The notes: generated from the sequence alone by a model not told the origin. 64,000 nucleotides of DNA from Leptoclinus maculatus (GCA_032191485.1 JAVDOI010000004.1:25752270-25816269); one strand, 5' to 3'; positions 50,431 through 63,409 are shown, counted from the first letter of the stretch. Translations and numbers: made by a program.

Positions 50431-51640
50431 TGATTTCTTACTCGACTTCTTCTCAAAGCCAAAGGGTAACTTAGAGTAGCAGGTCGAGACGTTCTGTGCA
50501 CGACGAGGCCCAAACAGCTGCGCTGAAGATAATAATAGTTTGTTTGACAAATGTCAGTGTATCAATGGATAACTGTTACAAAAGCATAGCTACTACAAGT
50601 CTAACGTGGTTTGAGAGGAAATCTAAAGCATGTCACCTTACAGTCTGACTGCCGACCTGAATTTTCTGAGGTTGAGAATATAAGTATACTATATATAAGT
50701 AAGTATAGCTTTATTCATATAGACTGTTTACAGTCCTAACACGCAGAGCAAAGATTCAAATAACTCCTCTGTGGCTATGTGCGCATTGGGCTTAAACGTG
50801 CTCAATTAATTTAAAAAATGTTTTAAATGTTCTACCAAAATGTCCCTAAACTATGCTTCCTTTTTTACCCTCGCTTGCACAAATTCCTGTTTCAGGCCAA
50901 GACAGACTGTCAATAACAGCCAACAGAAAGCATGTGTTGTGATCCCTTTTTATCAATAGAGCTGTGCATATGTCTGATTATCTTGTGAGTTTCCTCACTG
51001 TAAAGGAAGGTTTAGAATTAGCTGTATCTTGGTTTATAAAAGCCAAATGTTTGCCCCATGGGAATGTGTTGATCTGCAGCAGAATGGTTTAAAAAAAAAA
51101 AAAGGACTGCAGCAAAAATGAAATAGAAATAATAATGCATCTGTTTAAGGACTGAGTCACAAAAGCGTCATGCATTGTAATGAGTTAATGTTTTAGAACG
51201 GTTAGAAAAAGGCCTATTTCCCAAGAAGCTTGTGTGCAATGTGTGCATTTCTCCACAAGATGGAGCCCTTTAACCGAGAATGGAAAACTCCAGCACACAG
51301 GCAGACTATCAACCTCAAGCAACAGGCAGACTCTGTTCATACAAGCTCTCAGTGAGGAAAGCCTGGATCACCTGACCGTGACAGAGTAGGTTATTGGCTG
51401 ATGGTCTACCTGAGATCAACTGTGGATGACGGAAGATGGAGAACTTTTTTTTTTTGTGACCTTCACCTGTCACCTTTGACCCGCTCTTATCAGGCGAGTT
51501 TGTGTATGTAATAAGATATCTGTTTACTTATTATGTAAATAAAGTTTCTAATCGCACTGACAGTTTTTTTTTTTTACATTGTTTCTTCATAATAAGTGTA
51601 GGTAGTTGCAGCCCAAATGTAATACTGTCTATCTCTCTTT
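50431..51640. other. bsg-hcn2 intergenic DNA
   Basis: AT-rich and gene-free. TATAGCTTTATTCATATAGA at about 50705 resembles ends of common fish repeats. Nothing else is supportable. Confidence 0.5.
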
Positions 51641-51660
51641 TGCACACACACCTACACCTA

Positions 51661-51800
51661 CACACACACACACACACACACGCACACACACACACACTAA
51701 CAGCAGCCAGGTTGCAGCCATAGCAACGCCACCGGTGCGCTGTTATCCTAAAGTGGGGTGTGTGTGTGTATGCACGTGTGTGTGTGTGTGTGTGTGTGTG
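51661..51800. repeat. Opposed (CA)n and (TG)n upstream of hcn2
   Basis: (CA)n at about 51661-51697 and (TG)n at about 51758-51800 are complementary and 60 bp apart. The second lies about 130 bp before the hcn2 start codon and is probably in its 5' UTR or core promoter. Confidence 0.9.
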
Positions 51801-51931
51801 TAAAGCAGAAGGCTGTTGCTGCTTTGAACTCCACACACTTCTTCCTCCGCCGCCGCCCAGTCTCGCCAGGTTCAAGGTGCGGGGAGTGTCTGCCTGTCTG
51901 CCCGTCTTGTTTTGTCTTTGTTCTGGCTGTG

Positions 51932-54900
51932 ATGGACGAGGCAGAGGACGGCGGCGAGGAGGAGCCCAAATTCCAGCAGCCTCGACCACCTCAAGTCACC
52001 ACCAGCTTGGCCGGACGCAAGGATCATGGGAGCAGCGGAGGAGCCGAGATGAAGAAATTCACGCCAGGAGGCGGAGCCGCGTCCATTGCGCGCAAAAACT
52101 CCAACAGCCACGAGCTGTGGCTCCTGCGAGACGAGGACTCCGCACCTGTCAGCGACAGTGGCAGCGCAGCCTCTGCTCTGTTGTGCCGGAGGGATGCTGC
52201 TGCCGGAGGGGACGCACTCCCCGAGGCGGGCGTGATAGCAGAGGGAGCCATCAGCATGATATGCAACAAAAACGGAGATTGTAGAAGGGACCCGACCAGT
52301 TCAGGGAGCCTCTCCTCTCTCATATCAAGGCAGGAGAAGCAGGCGGATGGAGTAGTGGCAGCTGAAGACGGGAAGGGGCAGGTTGCAAGCATGGACGGCT
52401 CCATCACTTCAGCGGGGTCCCTGACACAGGGGCCGGGCGCCGAGGTCAAGACCGCGGCTGCGATGGAGAAAAAGGACTCCAGAGTTTCCTTCTCCAACGC
52501 CCCGACTAGTAAAGGACAGACTCCGAGTCAGCAGTCGAGAAACTCTGTCACGTTCTCCAAAGCTGAGGATGGCTCTCAGATAGTGCCGGATGACGGAGAC
52601 TCCCGGGTGAACCTGACATACATGCAGCGGCAGTTTAGTTCCATGCTTCAGCCCGGAGTTAACAAGTTCTCCCTGCGCATGTTTGGCAGCCAGAAGGCAG
52701 TGGAGAAAGAGCAAGAGCGCGTAAAGTCAGCGGGTAATTGGATTATCCACCCATACAGCGACTTCAGGTATGGGTCAAATTGAGTTAGGTCCATAAACAG
52801 TGCATAATCTTTAGATTGCGTTGCATGCCAGTCAAAGAGCTGTGTGGAATTTTATGGATTTTTTAAGTAACACACTGCCTGGAACTCATTTTCCATATCA
52901 AAGGTTATATGAGAAAAGAAAAAAGTCATAGAATATTCAGGTTAATAATAAAAGCTCTCAGATATGTCCTCCATAGAAATCACTTGTAGCCAAGATGAAA
53001 TAAATAAAACAATAAATCCAACTAATATTCAATATATATGTGTATATTTGTATTTAGCCACCTTGAAACTTAAGGGGAGAATTTGATCCATCATGATAAT
53101 TCATTACTGATAGTAAAAAAAATATGAGCAATTGTCTATCTCAACCATGCACATTCCCCAATTTGAGGGACAGATAAAGACTAAAATAGTAACGTAACTG
53201 CGATGTATCAGTGTAACAAGCAAAAGTCTTTCTTTTAATGAGTTTCGTCTCTAAGATAAAACTTGACGGGAAGTTGGAAAAGTTACATTTCTTGAGTTTG
53301 AATGCGTATGAACATCTGTTTCAGCACCAAGGACAGCTCCTCCAAATCTCTCAACTGTGAAACGGCAGCAGTCTGAAGATAAAGCCAGCTATTTGAGCTC
53401 TCACCTGGCTGTGACTCAGATTTTGCAATCAAACTATGATTTCATATAATGCTGAATTTGTGTTTTTTTGTGGGGAATTATATGAGGGAACATTCATGAC
53501 TCAGCAACGCTCTTCAATCGGTTCCTCCCTTTGCTTAGGAGGCTCTCGCGTTCCTTCAGCTGATCAGACAGAAGTGTAACTCGGGGTTTCTGAAAAACCA
53601 TGACAAAAGCACATAGGACTGCAAGACTAATCTACCAATGATTTTGTCATTTTTGGTCTATAAAATGTCTGAAAATTGTGGAAAAAAAACACTTTCCTGA
53701 AGCCCAAAATGACTGCTGTAAATGTGGTGTTTTGTCTGACCAGCAGGTCAAACATATTCAGTTTAAGATAAAGAAGAGCAGCAAATCCTCACATTGTAAA
53801 CGCTGGAGTATATTTGGCTATTTTTGCTTGAAAAAATAGCTTAAAGATTGATCGATCATCAAAATAGTTGCAAATACATTTTCTGTTGATGGACTAATCG
53901 TCTCATAAGGCGTCGCTCTTATAGTGCGCTGCTTAAAACTCTTAACCACAGGGGGATTTTGTGGTATGATTAAACGCTGTGGAGCGTTTATTTATAATTG
54001 CTGAGGCATCCTCCATCAGTAGCTTTACTGTTCTTGGCTGTTGTCCTTTGATTTGACATAAACTGCACCCAGCTTGTATTTCCTGTTCTACTCCTGCCTC
54101 TCTGCTTGTCCTTGGTTGGACCTTGTGCCGAGTCAGATGGTTTAGGTTACATCACCACGAGAAGATACAGTGCACTTAGTGAGAAAAGCAGAGCATCACT
54201 GTGTTTACGGTTGACTGTCTCTCAGTCTCTAACCATCCCCCCCCCCCTCCCCCCTGCTTTAGGTTCTACTGGGACTTCACCATGCTGATGTTCATGGTGG
54301 GAAACCTGATCATCATCCCCGTGGGCATCACCTTCTTCAAGGAAGAGACCACCACTCCCTGGATCCTCTTCAACGTGGTGTCCGACACCTTCTTCCTCAT
54401 GGACCTGGTGCTGAACTTCCGGACCGGCATCGTGTTCGAGGACAACACCGAGATCATCCTCGACCCCAAGAAGATTAAGAAGAAGTACCTGCAGAGCTGG
54501 TTTGTTGTGGACTTCGTCTCTTCCATACCTGTGGATTATATCTTCCTCATCGTGGAGAGAGGGATGGACTCGGAGATGTACAAGACGGCCCGGGCGCTCC
54601 GCATTGTCCGCTTCACCAAGATCCTCAGTCTGCTGCGGCTGCTGAGGCTCTCTAGACTCATCCGGTACATCCACCAATGGGAGGAGGTAGGCAGAGATTC
54701 AACATTTAAGATCCAATGAAAGGGTTTTGGGTTTTACTCCGATCACTCCAAGAAATCTCCTCTATATGATTCCTTTTAAATGTACAGTGAACATACGGGC
54801 CCGGACCACTATGATAATAAAGATGACAAGATCATGCAGTAGTGGCCTTGGGAAAGAAACAAATACACAAGGGGAGAACACAGCATGAGCACCACTGTAG

Positions 54901-56548
54901 GTTGTGTGCTATATTTAGGAAGTGGTAGTTGCCACTCTAATGTAAGTCATCTGTACAGCTGTGCCCATCTGTAACATGAATGATGTGGGATGATACATCA
55001 TGTATGACCCAATACCGGCATCTATCTCATGAGCCAGTATCGACCAATAATATGGTCTTCCTCTGTTCGGCAGGTAAGTTGAGTTTGTACTGGTTTGTTA
55101 AATCTCTTACCGGAATCTCACAAAATATCTTTCTTTTATTCCATAGAAACAATAGTGAAACAGGAGATAAAATGAACACTTCCTGTTCCTTTTTGGTTAA
55201 AAGACACTACATCTAGACCGATACATCGGCCACGCAATATATCGGACAATACTGACTTATTACAGATGCATTGGTATTCTGCATACGCTGGCTGATAATT
55301 ATAAAAATGTCAGGGATCCATAGCAAGATCGTTGTTAAATGTGTTTAAAAACTAAATGAAGGTATCGGCATCGACCAGGCTACAACAGATAATCTCTGTT
55401 AGCTTTGGCGGAAAAGCATCCCTGACATCTCTTCAGCGATTACTTTTACATCGTGAAAACATTCTTCGTCACCTTGCAGACAGAGCTGTGTGATGCAGGA
55501 TCACCACATCTGTAAAGGATTGTGCAGCATTCAAACAAAAGTGTGTTTATTGTGAATTTTAAGGTTGAACAACATACCATCAGAGAGGCTTTGATCATCG
55601 CTGAAGTAAGCTGCAGTTCGGATGTTATGACAAAGTCTTTTCCTGCCACTTTGAGTTGTTTGCTCATTTAAGAAAAAACAGTCTGACTGTGCTCTAATTA
55701 ATAATACAAAATTGGATTCCAGTGCAGTGGTTTTATGTCAGCATACAAGTAATTCTGTTTGTACATCAAAACAATGCTCCGTGTGATTACTCCCCAACAC
55801 AGAAACGGAGGTTTTACCATGTTGTAAAGCAATAAGCCTGATAGCTGTCTGATAGCTCGTGTGCTGATGTAGTTATGAATTCATGAAAAATTAATTTGTG
55901 CTTATTAGTGGAAAGCGAAGGGGGATTTTCCGAGGAAGGAACAGAACTACCGGAGACACTAATTGCCTTTTCTTTGTTCTCATAACAAAAGCTACCTTTT
56001 TTTTTCTCCCTTCAATTATTATTATTATTGTTTTAATGTGACATTACAACTACACAAGCGTTCTGATCACATCAGGAAATCATCATTTCTCATATATACG
56101 TATGCTTCTTAAACACAATCAACCCGTGCCTGCTATGTGCTTTTGTATATAAAGGGAAAATCCATATTCGGATGAACTAAGCATCCATGAATCAAAAGTG
56201 TGCGTTCCCTCTTTGCCGAAAATAAATAGCCACTGCTCATGTGAATACAGAGTGGTTATTTGAGCTCCAGGAGAACCCTAATTACTGACTCAGACACTCA
56301 CAACTGAATGCTGCTCTGCTTCGCCTCAGCCCTGCCCCGGTCACCTTAGTCCAGCCGAGCTCAGCTCAGCTCAGCTCAGCTCAGCTCAGCTCAGCTCAGC
56401 TGCTGTGTGGCTTGGTTATCCCAAAAGATCATCCTAGAGTTGTGATGATTTCACCGTTTAGCTCCAAGTGAGTCAACCACGGTGCTCATAATAGATAAAA
56501 AAAAAAGAAAGAGCAGATGTATTTTTGACGTGGTCTTTGAATAGACTA

Positions 56549-56607
<59 letters not shown>

Positions 56608-59336
56608 CACGGCCAACACAGAAGCAGAGATAAGCGTTGTCTGGAATAACCAGAGCAATTTCCTGAGGCAGGAAGCTTGTATCAAGGCTCTCCACTAGAG
56701 AGGATGCCTTTTTCATGAGCTAGACAATGACGGTGAATGGGCGGCAGCGAGATTGCTTGTGGGAGTAATATTCATCAGGTTCAATAGTTTTCTCTAAACG
56801 GTGTCATCCGAAACGTCCGGACCGCCGTGTGTTTGACAATGTGCTGCCGACGGGAGTGGAAACGCAACTTTATCTGCATTTCTCAGGCCGCCAGTCGTGG
56901 TCACAGTAATGGACCTCGACCCAGATTGTGGCGTGACAGTGACACATGGCCAGGTGCTGTCCGGGGTGTCAGGGGGGAACATTAGTCCTGGAGCCTCATT
57001 AATCACGATGGGAATGCTTTCTAATCACAGGGCAGGCCCTCTGTGTGTTTCCCTTTCCCCTTCGCCAAATTAGCTAAGGCCATTAGCCATTACAGGAGAG
57101 GGAAAGTAGTGAAAGTTGAGTCTTTGGCATTTGGCCTGCAGCTAATTCACAAGGGGAAGGGACAACTTCAAATATGCAGACGAGTGAAGAATAAAGAAGA
57201 AAACCAACATGTATGTGATTGAATATCCACCGAGTAGAAACAACACCTTGATGCTGATAGATATTCTCGATGGCGGTGGAGGATAAGGAGGAGGTGTTCA
57301 GTGTACAGACAGCTAATATGCACAAAACCGAAGTGTTATGAGCATTTAAAGCACTTAAAGTCGAAGAAATTAACGGGACTTGGGGAACTCAGCCAGACAC
57401 GGGCCATGAGAAAAGCACCGAAAGCTACATTCGGAAGGATCATCCACATTAGCGAGCGGAGTAATGTATGTGTGTTGGTCTGTTTGGATGGAGGAATATG
57501 TTAGAACGCTTTGCTTTATTGTGTCGGCACTGTGACTAACAAGAGACATCTGCACCCCGGGGGTTTTGGTAGGGGGGGGGGGGGATGCTGGTTTTGAGAT
57601 TCAAGTGAGCTTGAGGGTTTAGGGCAGCGAGGTGACAGGATGAGTCACATGTAGGTCGATCCTCCAGTTTCCAGTGAGGAATGAGCTTTTGTTTGTGATG
57701 TAAGAATTCAGCAGATTGGCCCATAAAGCAGAGCTTTCCATTATTCATGAATACGCAATATATATACGTTGCAGACATACATTTAGCACCTGGCCTACTT
57801 CCCTCATGATTCTCTGTCCCTAGTGGGGAAAATGCTTTTGCTTACATTTTAGTGAAGCCTCCAGTTGGCCCAGCTCAGCACGGTTTTCACAGCGGAGCCC
57901 ACACATTGATGTAAACCTACCCTCACACGCACAGACACACACATAGTGGTAACAAGGCCTGGCCAGTAGCCAGCGAGAGCCACACTGAGTGGTGTTTACA
58001 ACGCTGTGACCACAACACCAGCTCCGCACAAATGAGCCTTCGTACCTGAGGGGAGTGAATCTAAAAAAAAAAACCCAAAAAAAACAGCAGAGAGAGAGAG
58101 GCCGACCCCAGGCTGCTGATCAAAGCCTCATCAGCGTCTCATCAGCCTGACACTAATATGCTACTAAGATTGAGGAGGAACGACATGCAGCACGTCGGCT
58201 TTTTGTTCCTGATTTAGTGACATCATCGTGACACGTTTTACCTCCTGTAACATCCACTATGTGAAGTACAGAAACATCAGTAGGTCCAGGCTGAGGAACT
58301 TTTATCTGGTTCAAGAAACAGTCTCAATTTAATACTGCTGCCTCCATATGACCTACTTAAGTAAACAAGACCGTCAGCGAGAAGATTGGCTATTACTTTA
58401 TAGTAATTATTAATGCTGGTCATCGGTGCCATTGGGTTCCCTGCCGAAATCAGCCTCACCTGAAACTCCTTCGGCTCAGACAACAGCGTACAACAATCGG
58501 TCGAATGACTACTTATAATGTGAAAGAGGTTCATTTCAGTGTCTTTTACATTATTGTTTTGGTTTCTGGCCCACAACGGTACTGCTTTGGTTCACTCTTA
58601 CCGCTCTCATCAGTGTCATTTCCAGACACAGCAGACAGCTGTTTATTTGTGTGGGAAAGAAACTTGCTTTACACGACCTGCCAAGCACCATAAGGGTGCA
58701 CTAAACAAAGTTAGCGACTAGCCAGCAACAAAAAAAACAGAGCTGACAGGAAGAAAGTGAATGATTCGCCGGGTAAACTGAAACCCAGCTCCAAATGAGT
58801 GCTAAAGCTGCTCCGGTAAATGCTGGATGTATAAATAGGCAACTGTATGCTAACATGTTCGCCATAATATCAACTTCATGAATCGTGTGTCAATTTTGTG
58901 TTTCCAGTATCTTTTCCGACTCCAAAGTGGGAAAAAATACAATAAATCAATTAACACTGCCTTAAGAGTAGGATGTTGGCCAAACTATCTCCTATAGATA
59001 ACAGTGAAGAACACATATGTTGTGCATAATATTACATGTTCTCCTCTTTTTAAAAATGTACTGGATGTACAGTTCACCTCTTTCTGTACAAACTGATTTT
59101 TCATTCCCCTCACACATCTATCTCTGTCTTTCCCTCCTCTCCACTTCTCTGTCCGTCTCGTCTCCTCCTGACAGATCTTCCACATGACCTATGACCTTGC
59201 CAGTGCTGTGATGCGAATATTCAACCTGATTGGTATGATGCTGCTGCTGTGTCACTGGGATGGCTGTCTCCAGTTCCTCGTTCCCATGCTGCAGGACTTT
59301 CCGTCTGACTGCTGGGTCTCCCTCAACAAGATGGTG
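51932..59336 (+). CDS. hcn2: HCN channel, 5' part (HCN2-type), gene continues beyond window
   Basis: Exons 51932-52767, 54263-54686 and 59175-59336 join in phase to 474 codons. Residues 1 to about 230 are a low-complexity N-terminus. About 231-279 is the HCN domain (MQRQFSSMLQPGVNKFSLRM). Exon 2 carries S1 (FYWDFTMLMFMVGNL), S2, S3 (WFVVDFVSSIPVDYIFLI) and the arginine-rich S4 (A390-E420). Exon 3 carries S5 and the start of the pore turret (CHWDGCLQFLVPMLQDFP). The GYG filter, S6 and the cyclic-nucleotide domain must lie beyond 64000. Family knowledge: hyperpolarization-opened cation channel for the pacemaker current. Position next to bsg supports HCN2 over HCN1/3/4; a teleost a/b duplicate cannot be assigned. 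The start is the first ATG with MDEAEDGG; the frame stays open further upstream only through the (TG)n repeat. Confidence 0.93.
52768..54262 (+). other. hcn2 intron 1
   Basis: A 1.5-kb intron. It holds a dispersed repeat at 53600-53905; otherwise unremarkable AT-rich DNA. Confidence 0.85.
53600..53905. repeat. Common dispersed fish repeat
   Basis: Contains GCAGCAAATCCTCACATT, TATTTTTGCTTGAAAAA-like and ATCAAAATAGTTGCA, ending at a GATGGACTAATCG motif. I recall this arrangement as one of the most frequent short interspersed repeats of percomorph fish. Confidence 0.75.
55205..55380. repeat. Dispersed repeat fragment, CGATACATCGG type
   Basis: CGATACATCGGCC, ATATATCGGACAAT and GGTATCGGCATCG recur with a style shared by 5920-5990. 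Likely remnants of one transposon family; the limits are uncertain. Confidence 0.4.
56355..56402. repeat. (AGCTC)n pentamer tandem repeat
   Basis: About nine copies of AGCTC in a row at 56358-56401, each centred on the palindrome AGCT. Confidence 0.95.
56552..56606. repeat. (TG)n microsatellite
   Basis: About 55 bp of uninterrupted TG. Confidence 0.95.
58290..58480. repeat. Dispersed repeat, copy 3 of 3
   Basis: GAAACAGTCTCAATT, GACCTACTTAAGTAAACAAG, GCGAGAAGATTGGCTA and GGTCATCGGTGCCA match copies at 24965-25395 and, more weakly, 14195-14335. Confidence 0.8.
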
Positions 59337-59542
59337 GTGAGCAAAAATGTTGCGTATTATGTTTAGCGTACTATAAGTCACACAATCACAGGAATATCAG
59401 CATGCCAAGGTGTTTGAAAGAACAATCAATGTTCATGCAAAAGCAAAGCATTAAACACATGGAGACGGGATTGGATATGGAGCACAGAAGTGTGTTATTT
59501 GCAGGCAGATGGGGAAATAGGATTTATTTAAGGTTGAGTCTG

Positions 59543-59546
<4 letters not shown>

Positions 59547-59631
<85 letters not shown>
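59547..59631. repeat. (CA)n microsatellite
   Basis: A CA array of about 85 bp, broken once by a CCTACA variant. Confidence 0.95.
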
Positions 59632-59632
<1 letters not shown>

Positions 59633-61404
59633 ACCAGCCTTAATTAAACCCTCTCTAGTTAAACCCAGGAGAGATGCCAGTGTGTACAGAAAGCAGGAGT
59701 GAGGGATGAAAACAGAGCCTGCTTCACTCGGTTCATACAGCACTTCATTCATGTGGCTTGTTCTTTAGCCAATGTCTTCTTTCTCTCTTTTCTTATTCAC
59801 GTCTCCTCTCACATGTCCTTCCCTCATTCTAACTGGCAGGTAGCTGCATGAAAAACAATGAAAAATCATTATTAAAAGCTTGTTTGTTTCGACCTTTAAA
59901 CCTTTAACCAGCCTGTATTTTGCCAAACGGGAGCATTACTTGATCAAACCTCTTGAACCATCAGATTCTCTTTAAATCCCTAAGTCTCAAGATCTCCAAA
60001 ACAATCTGCAATCAATCAATAAAACACTAACGTACAACAAACTACAGCTTCCAAATTACCATAGAGTTGAATCAAGACCTAATACTGCTTCAACAAATAC
60101 TGAACATTATAACCTTAAATAAACTAGCAAGAGTACGCTAGATTTAAAAAAGAAAAATTCTCAAAAAAGTTACTTTTTATGAGCATTTCATTTATTGATT
60201 GCTGTTGGGACGTAAACGAAATTTCAACAATTATAAAATAAATATTTTTCTAGAAGATTTCCAACTCTAGCTTGAATAAAGGTAGGATTTATTGCAGAAC
60301 TGCAATAATTAACCAATACAGTTTAATAGTGTTGGCCATGGACGACTAATAAACTGCGTAGTATGTGTACTTGTTACAATGCTATTAAAGCAGAGATGTT
60401 TTTTTTTTTTATGGCTGTACTGTTACATCACATGTCACAACATCAGGAACCGATTTCACCCGTTTGTGTATTTATCATTTTGAGCTTAATCCCTTCCATC
60501 CTGTCTGACTCGTCACTCCGTATTAGAGATAACTGGCTGAGATTCGGTGACCGGCAGAGCCAGAGGCGCGGAGAAGTCAGGGGGATGTGAGCTGTTAAAA
60601 ACACATCTGCCTGGTTGCCCTTTTGCTCAATACATGCCGTTTTCACACTTTTTTTTGTCTTTTTATAACTTAAATACTATTTTTCCCACACACACACACA
60701 CACGTATACACACTCACACATGTTGCCTGTGAGTCATGTAGTAGGCCTGTTAATAGTGCAACCAGGAGAGGCCAACCATACAAATTAAGATATTTACAAT
60801 ATTCAGGCTTAGATTTCAGAACTGGCTCAAACATTTTGTATCTTGATGGTTCATGCAGGTCAGATGATGGACTTAATGAAGGGCTGTGACCCCTGATGCT
60901 GAGCTCACAGGGTGTACCGTATATATTGGTGAAACCAACACTGGTGAAATGCTTTGGGAGTAACTTTAAAGAAAGAGAGAATTGCACTACTAGGACAAGT
61001 GGATTGGGAGTTAGAGAGGACAGTTTGCATTGACTGGAGAGGTAAAGAGCAAAGTGATTGGTTAAGGCTGAGGATGAATAGTTGGCATTAGTGGGGAACG
61101 ACACTTTTACACAGGCGGCAACCGCTTCTGAAAAGTAGAGCTAAAGCTGAAGTGCTTTAAACTTGCATTCTGTCTCAAGGCCATCAGGACACGACTCCTC
61201 TGGTTGCAAAAAAGAAGTCAGATTTATTACCTCAGTAAACATTGTAAACATGAGTTTATGGTCTCGGTCGCTAGTTTCAAGTCTTCTTCAATACAACATG
61301 ATGTTCATTTAGTCAATTATTGTCCTATTGACAGTAACATGTTCTTCTTAGAACTTTAACCCTTTAACAATGTTTTCAGTTCATGAAAGTTAATTGTAAC
61401 CATT

Positions 61405-61580
61405 TTGTTTGCCTAAAAAAAGGTTTTATTCAGCGTTCGGTTTGACTTTGCTCTGCTTGTGCCACTTCTGGTTGCAAAGAAACAAGATGGCGACGGCCAA
61501 AATGCTGAACTCGAGGCTTCAAAACTGCAGTCCTAGTGACATCACTACGTCCACTATGTCCACAGTCTATGGATTGACAT
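61405..61580. repeat. Dispersed repeat with AAGATGGCGACGGCC
   Basis: CACTTCTGGTTGCAAAGAAA, CAAGATGGCGACGGCCAAAA and TGACATCACTACGTCCACTA are motifs I recall from a frequent fish repeat. The open frame through it is a by-product. Confidence 0.6.
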
Positions 61581-61939
61581 CAACATCATCTGCCTCACAA
61601 ACTAGCCCACCGCTGTGACGGAGCCTACAGATGTTCCTGGTTGACTTTTTACTGTAGCATCAGAAGCTGCAAATAACTGGCCTGCGAGGTAGTTTATTCT
61701 ATTTCATGGATCGAACGTCACATGACTGTTGTGTCTAGGGAAGTGAAGCAGAGCTGGATGATTCCTTCCTCGCTCATATGTCGTGCACGGGCTGTTTCCT
61801 GAGCAAGTCTGTCTAAGAATCTCTAAGAAATGCTTCATATGTTGAACCTTCTAGTTTTGGCACATACAGTAGGTTTGTGACTTTCAGCCCTCGAAAAACA
61901 CTGTGTGCTGCTATGACACGGTGGTGTGCGTGCATAGGT

Positions 61940-62085
61940 GTGTGTGTGTGTGTGTGTGTGTGTGATCTCCAGGAACAGATGGATCTCACACCCATTGACC
62001 CTATGGGACATCACTTGCTTCTCTATCGCTCCATCTCTTGTTTCATCTCCGGCCATCCTTTTTTCTCACTCTTACCCTCTCCACA

Positions 62086-62117
<32 letters not shown>
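61940..62117. repeat. Opposed (TG)n and (CA)n pair
   Basis: (TG)n at about 61940-61963 and (CA)n at about 62088-62117, complementary, about 125 bp apart. Confidence 0.9.
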
Positions 62118-62119
<2 letters not shown>

Positions 62120-62499
62120 CTAACAACAAGCCCACTGCTGTTTGTCACTTCTGACTAAAATGCAGTGAACAGCGATTTGGTAGACGTTGACTGAGAGAAT
62201 AAAGTGACTTTGTTTAGATGTTACTAAGTCTCCGCTTGTATCCTGGCGTAGTGCTCGAGCATCTGGACTTGTTTTCTCAGCTCACGTGTGCAAATATAGA
62301 TGTAGCGATAACAGCCTCTTATTCGAATTTAATTCCAACTCAAATATACATTTTGTGTTGATGTCGATTTCTTTTCCAATCTCAGAGAGCGGGCAGCTTC
62401 TATATTGCATCACAACACTGTTGTGTATTATGTTAATTATCTCCAAAAGGATAGAGAAAATAAATTGCTCTCTTAAGCTGTCAGGCTTCTCCCCTTTCC

Positions 62500-62780
62500 G
62501 GCCTCTCTTCCAGCTCGCCGTGCTTACGTTCAGCTGTCTCTTTGATGCCTCAGAGTGATGCGCGTCGCTTAAGTCCGTGTGCAATTTTCCGAGCGATATG
62601 CCACAATGCCAGCGAGCGCCCATGTGGGCGCGGCCGGCCTGCTGTGCGGTGCTGCTCTCCGTCTCAGGGTAATCGAGGTCAGAGATCCTCCTCAGAGCGG
62701 CTTTGAATAGAAGACGCAGCGTTAATTGATACTCATCCTCCGTGCTTCACTTCTGCCCGCGCTGGACATTTACTGGACTC
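62500..62780. other. CpG-rich block in hcn2 intron 3
   Basis: CpG density is locally high (for example GATGCGCGTCGCTTAAG and GGGCGCGGCCGGCC) and there is no simple repeat. No exon of fitting phase is seen. It may be an intronic regulatory island or alternative promoter. Confidence 0.3.
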
Positions 62781-63350
62781 ATCCTTGCACTTAGGCTATA
62801 ATACAGCCGGATAGAACCAACACATGATTCATTCACTTCCTCAGAGGGCACTCTCATGTGGACTATTACACCTGCTGTCACATGAATATATGTCTGTCTG
62901 TCTTTGTGTGTATGTGATAAAAACAGCTTCCTTCCAACTATTTCCCTTCCTGTAATGTATTAAGCTCTGCCTCAAAACATCAAAAACAATATCTGTGACT
63001 TGTAAAAGATGTGCACGCAGCCGACAATGGTGTTTATTATAAGCCCAACAATCAGGCTCCTGCAGCATAGTGATCACAAGATACCAGGTCATCATGGCCT
63101 GTTATTTAAAGTGGCTCTCTGTAAGGTGGATGACGGGTGGGTTTGTCCCATCTGCCTCATCCTGATTGGCTCATGGATCAGTGGCATTAGAATAAAGCCC
63201 CTCTCTTCCTCTTCTGCTTGAGTCTGAGCTCTGTTTCTGTATTTAATGTTTTAGGCTGCTGAGGGATATTTAACTGTAGGGGAAGGGTTGCTAGAATTGC
63301 AATAGAACACACATGTGTGTGGCTTTATCACCTATGCATGTGCACTGTAT

Positions 63351-63355
<5 letters not shown>

Positions 63356-63405
<50 letters not shown>
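63356..63405. repeat. (CA)n microsatellite
   Basis: About 50 bp of uninterrupted CA repeat. Confidence 0.95.

Positions 63406-63409
<4 letters not shown>

Larger units (their letters stand above)
54687..59174 (+). other. hcn2 intron 2
   Basis: A 4.5-kb intron. Contains an AGCTC tandem repeat, a (TG)n run, a G-run (about 57572), a dispersed-repeat copy (58290-58480), a TATCGG-rich repeat-like segment (55205-55380) and a non-repetitive block at 56790-57130. No exon was seen. Confidence 0.8.
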
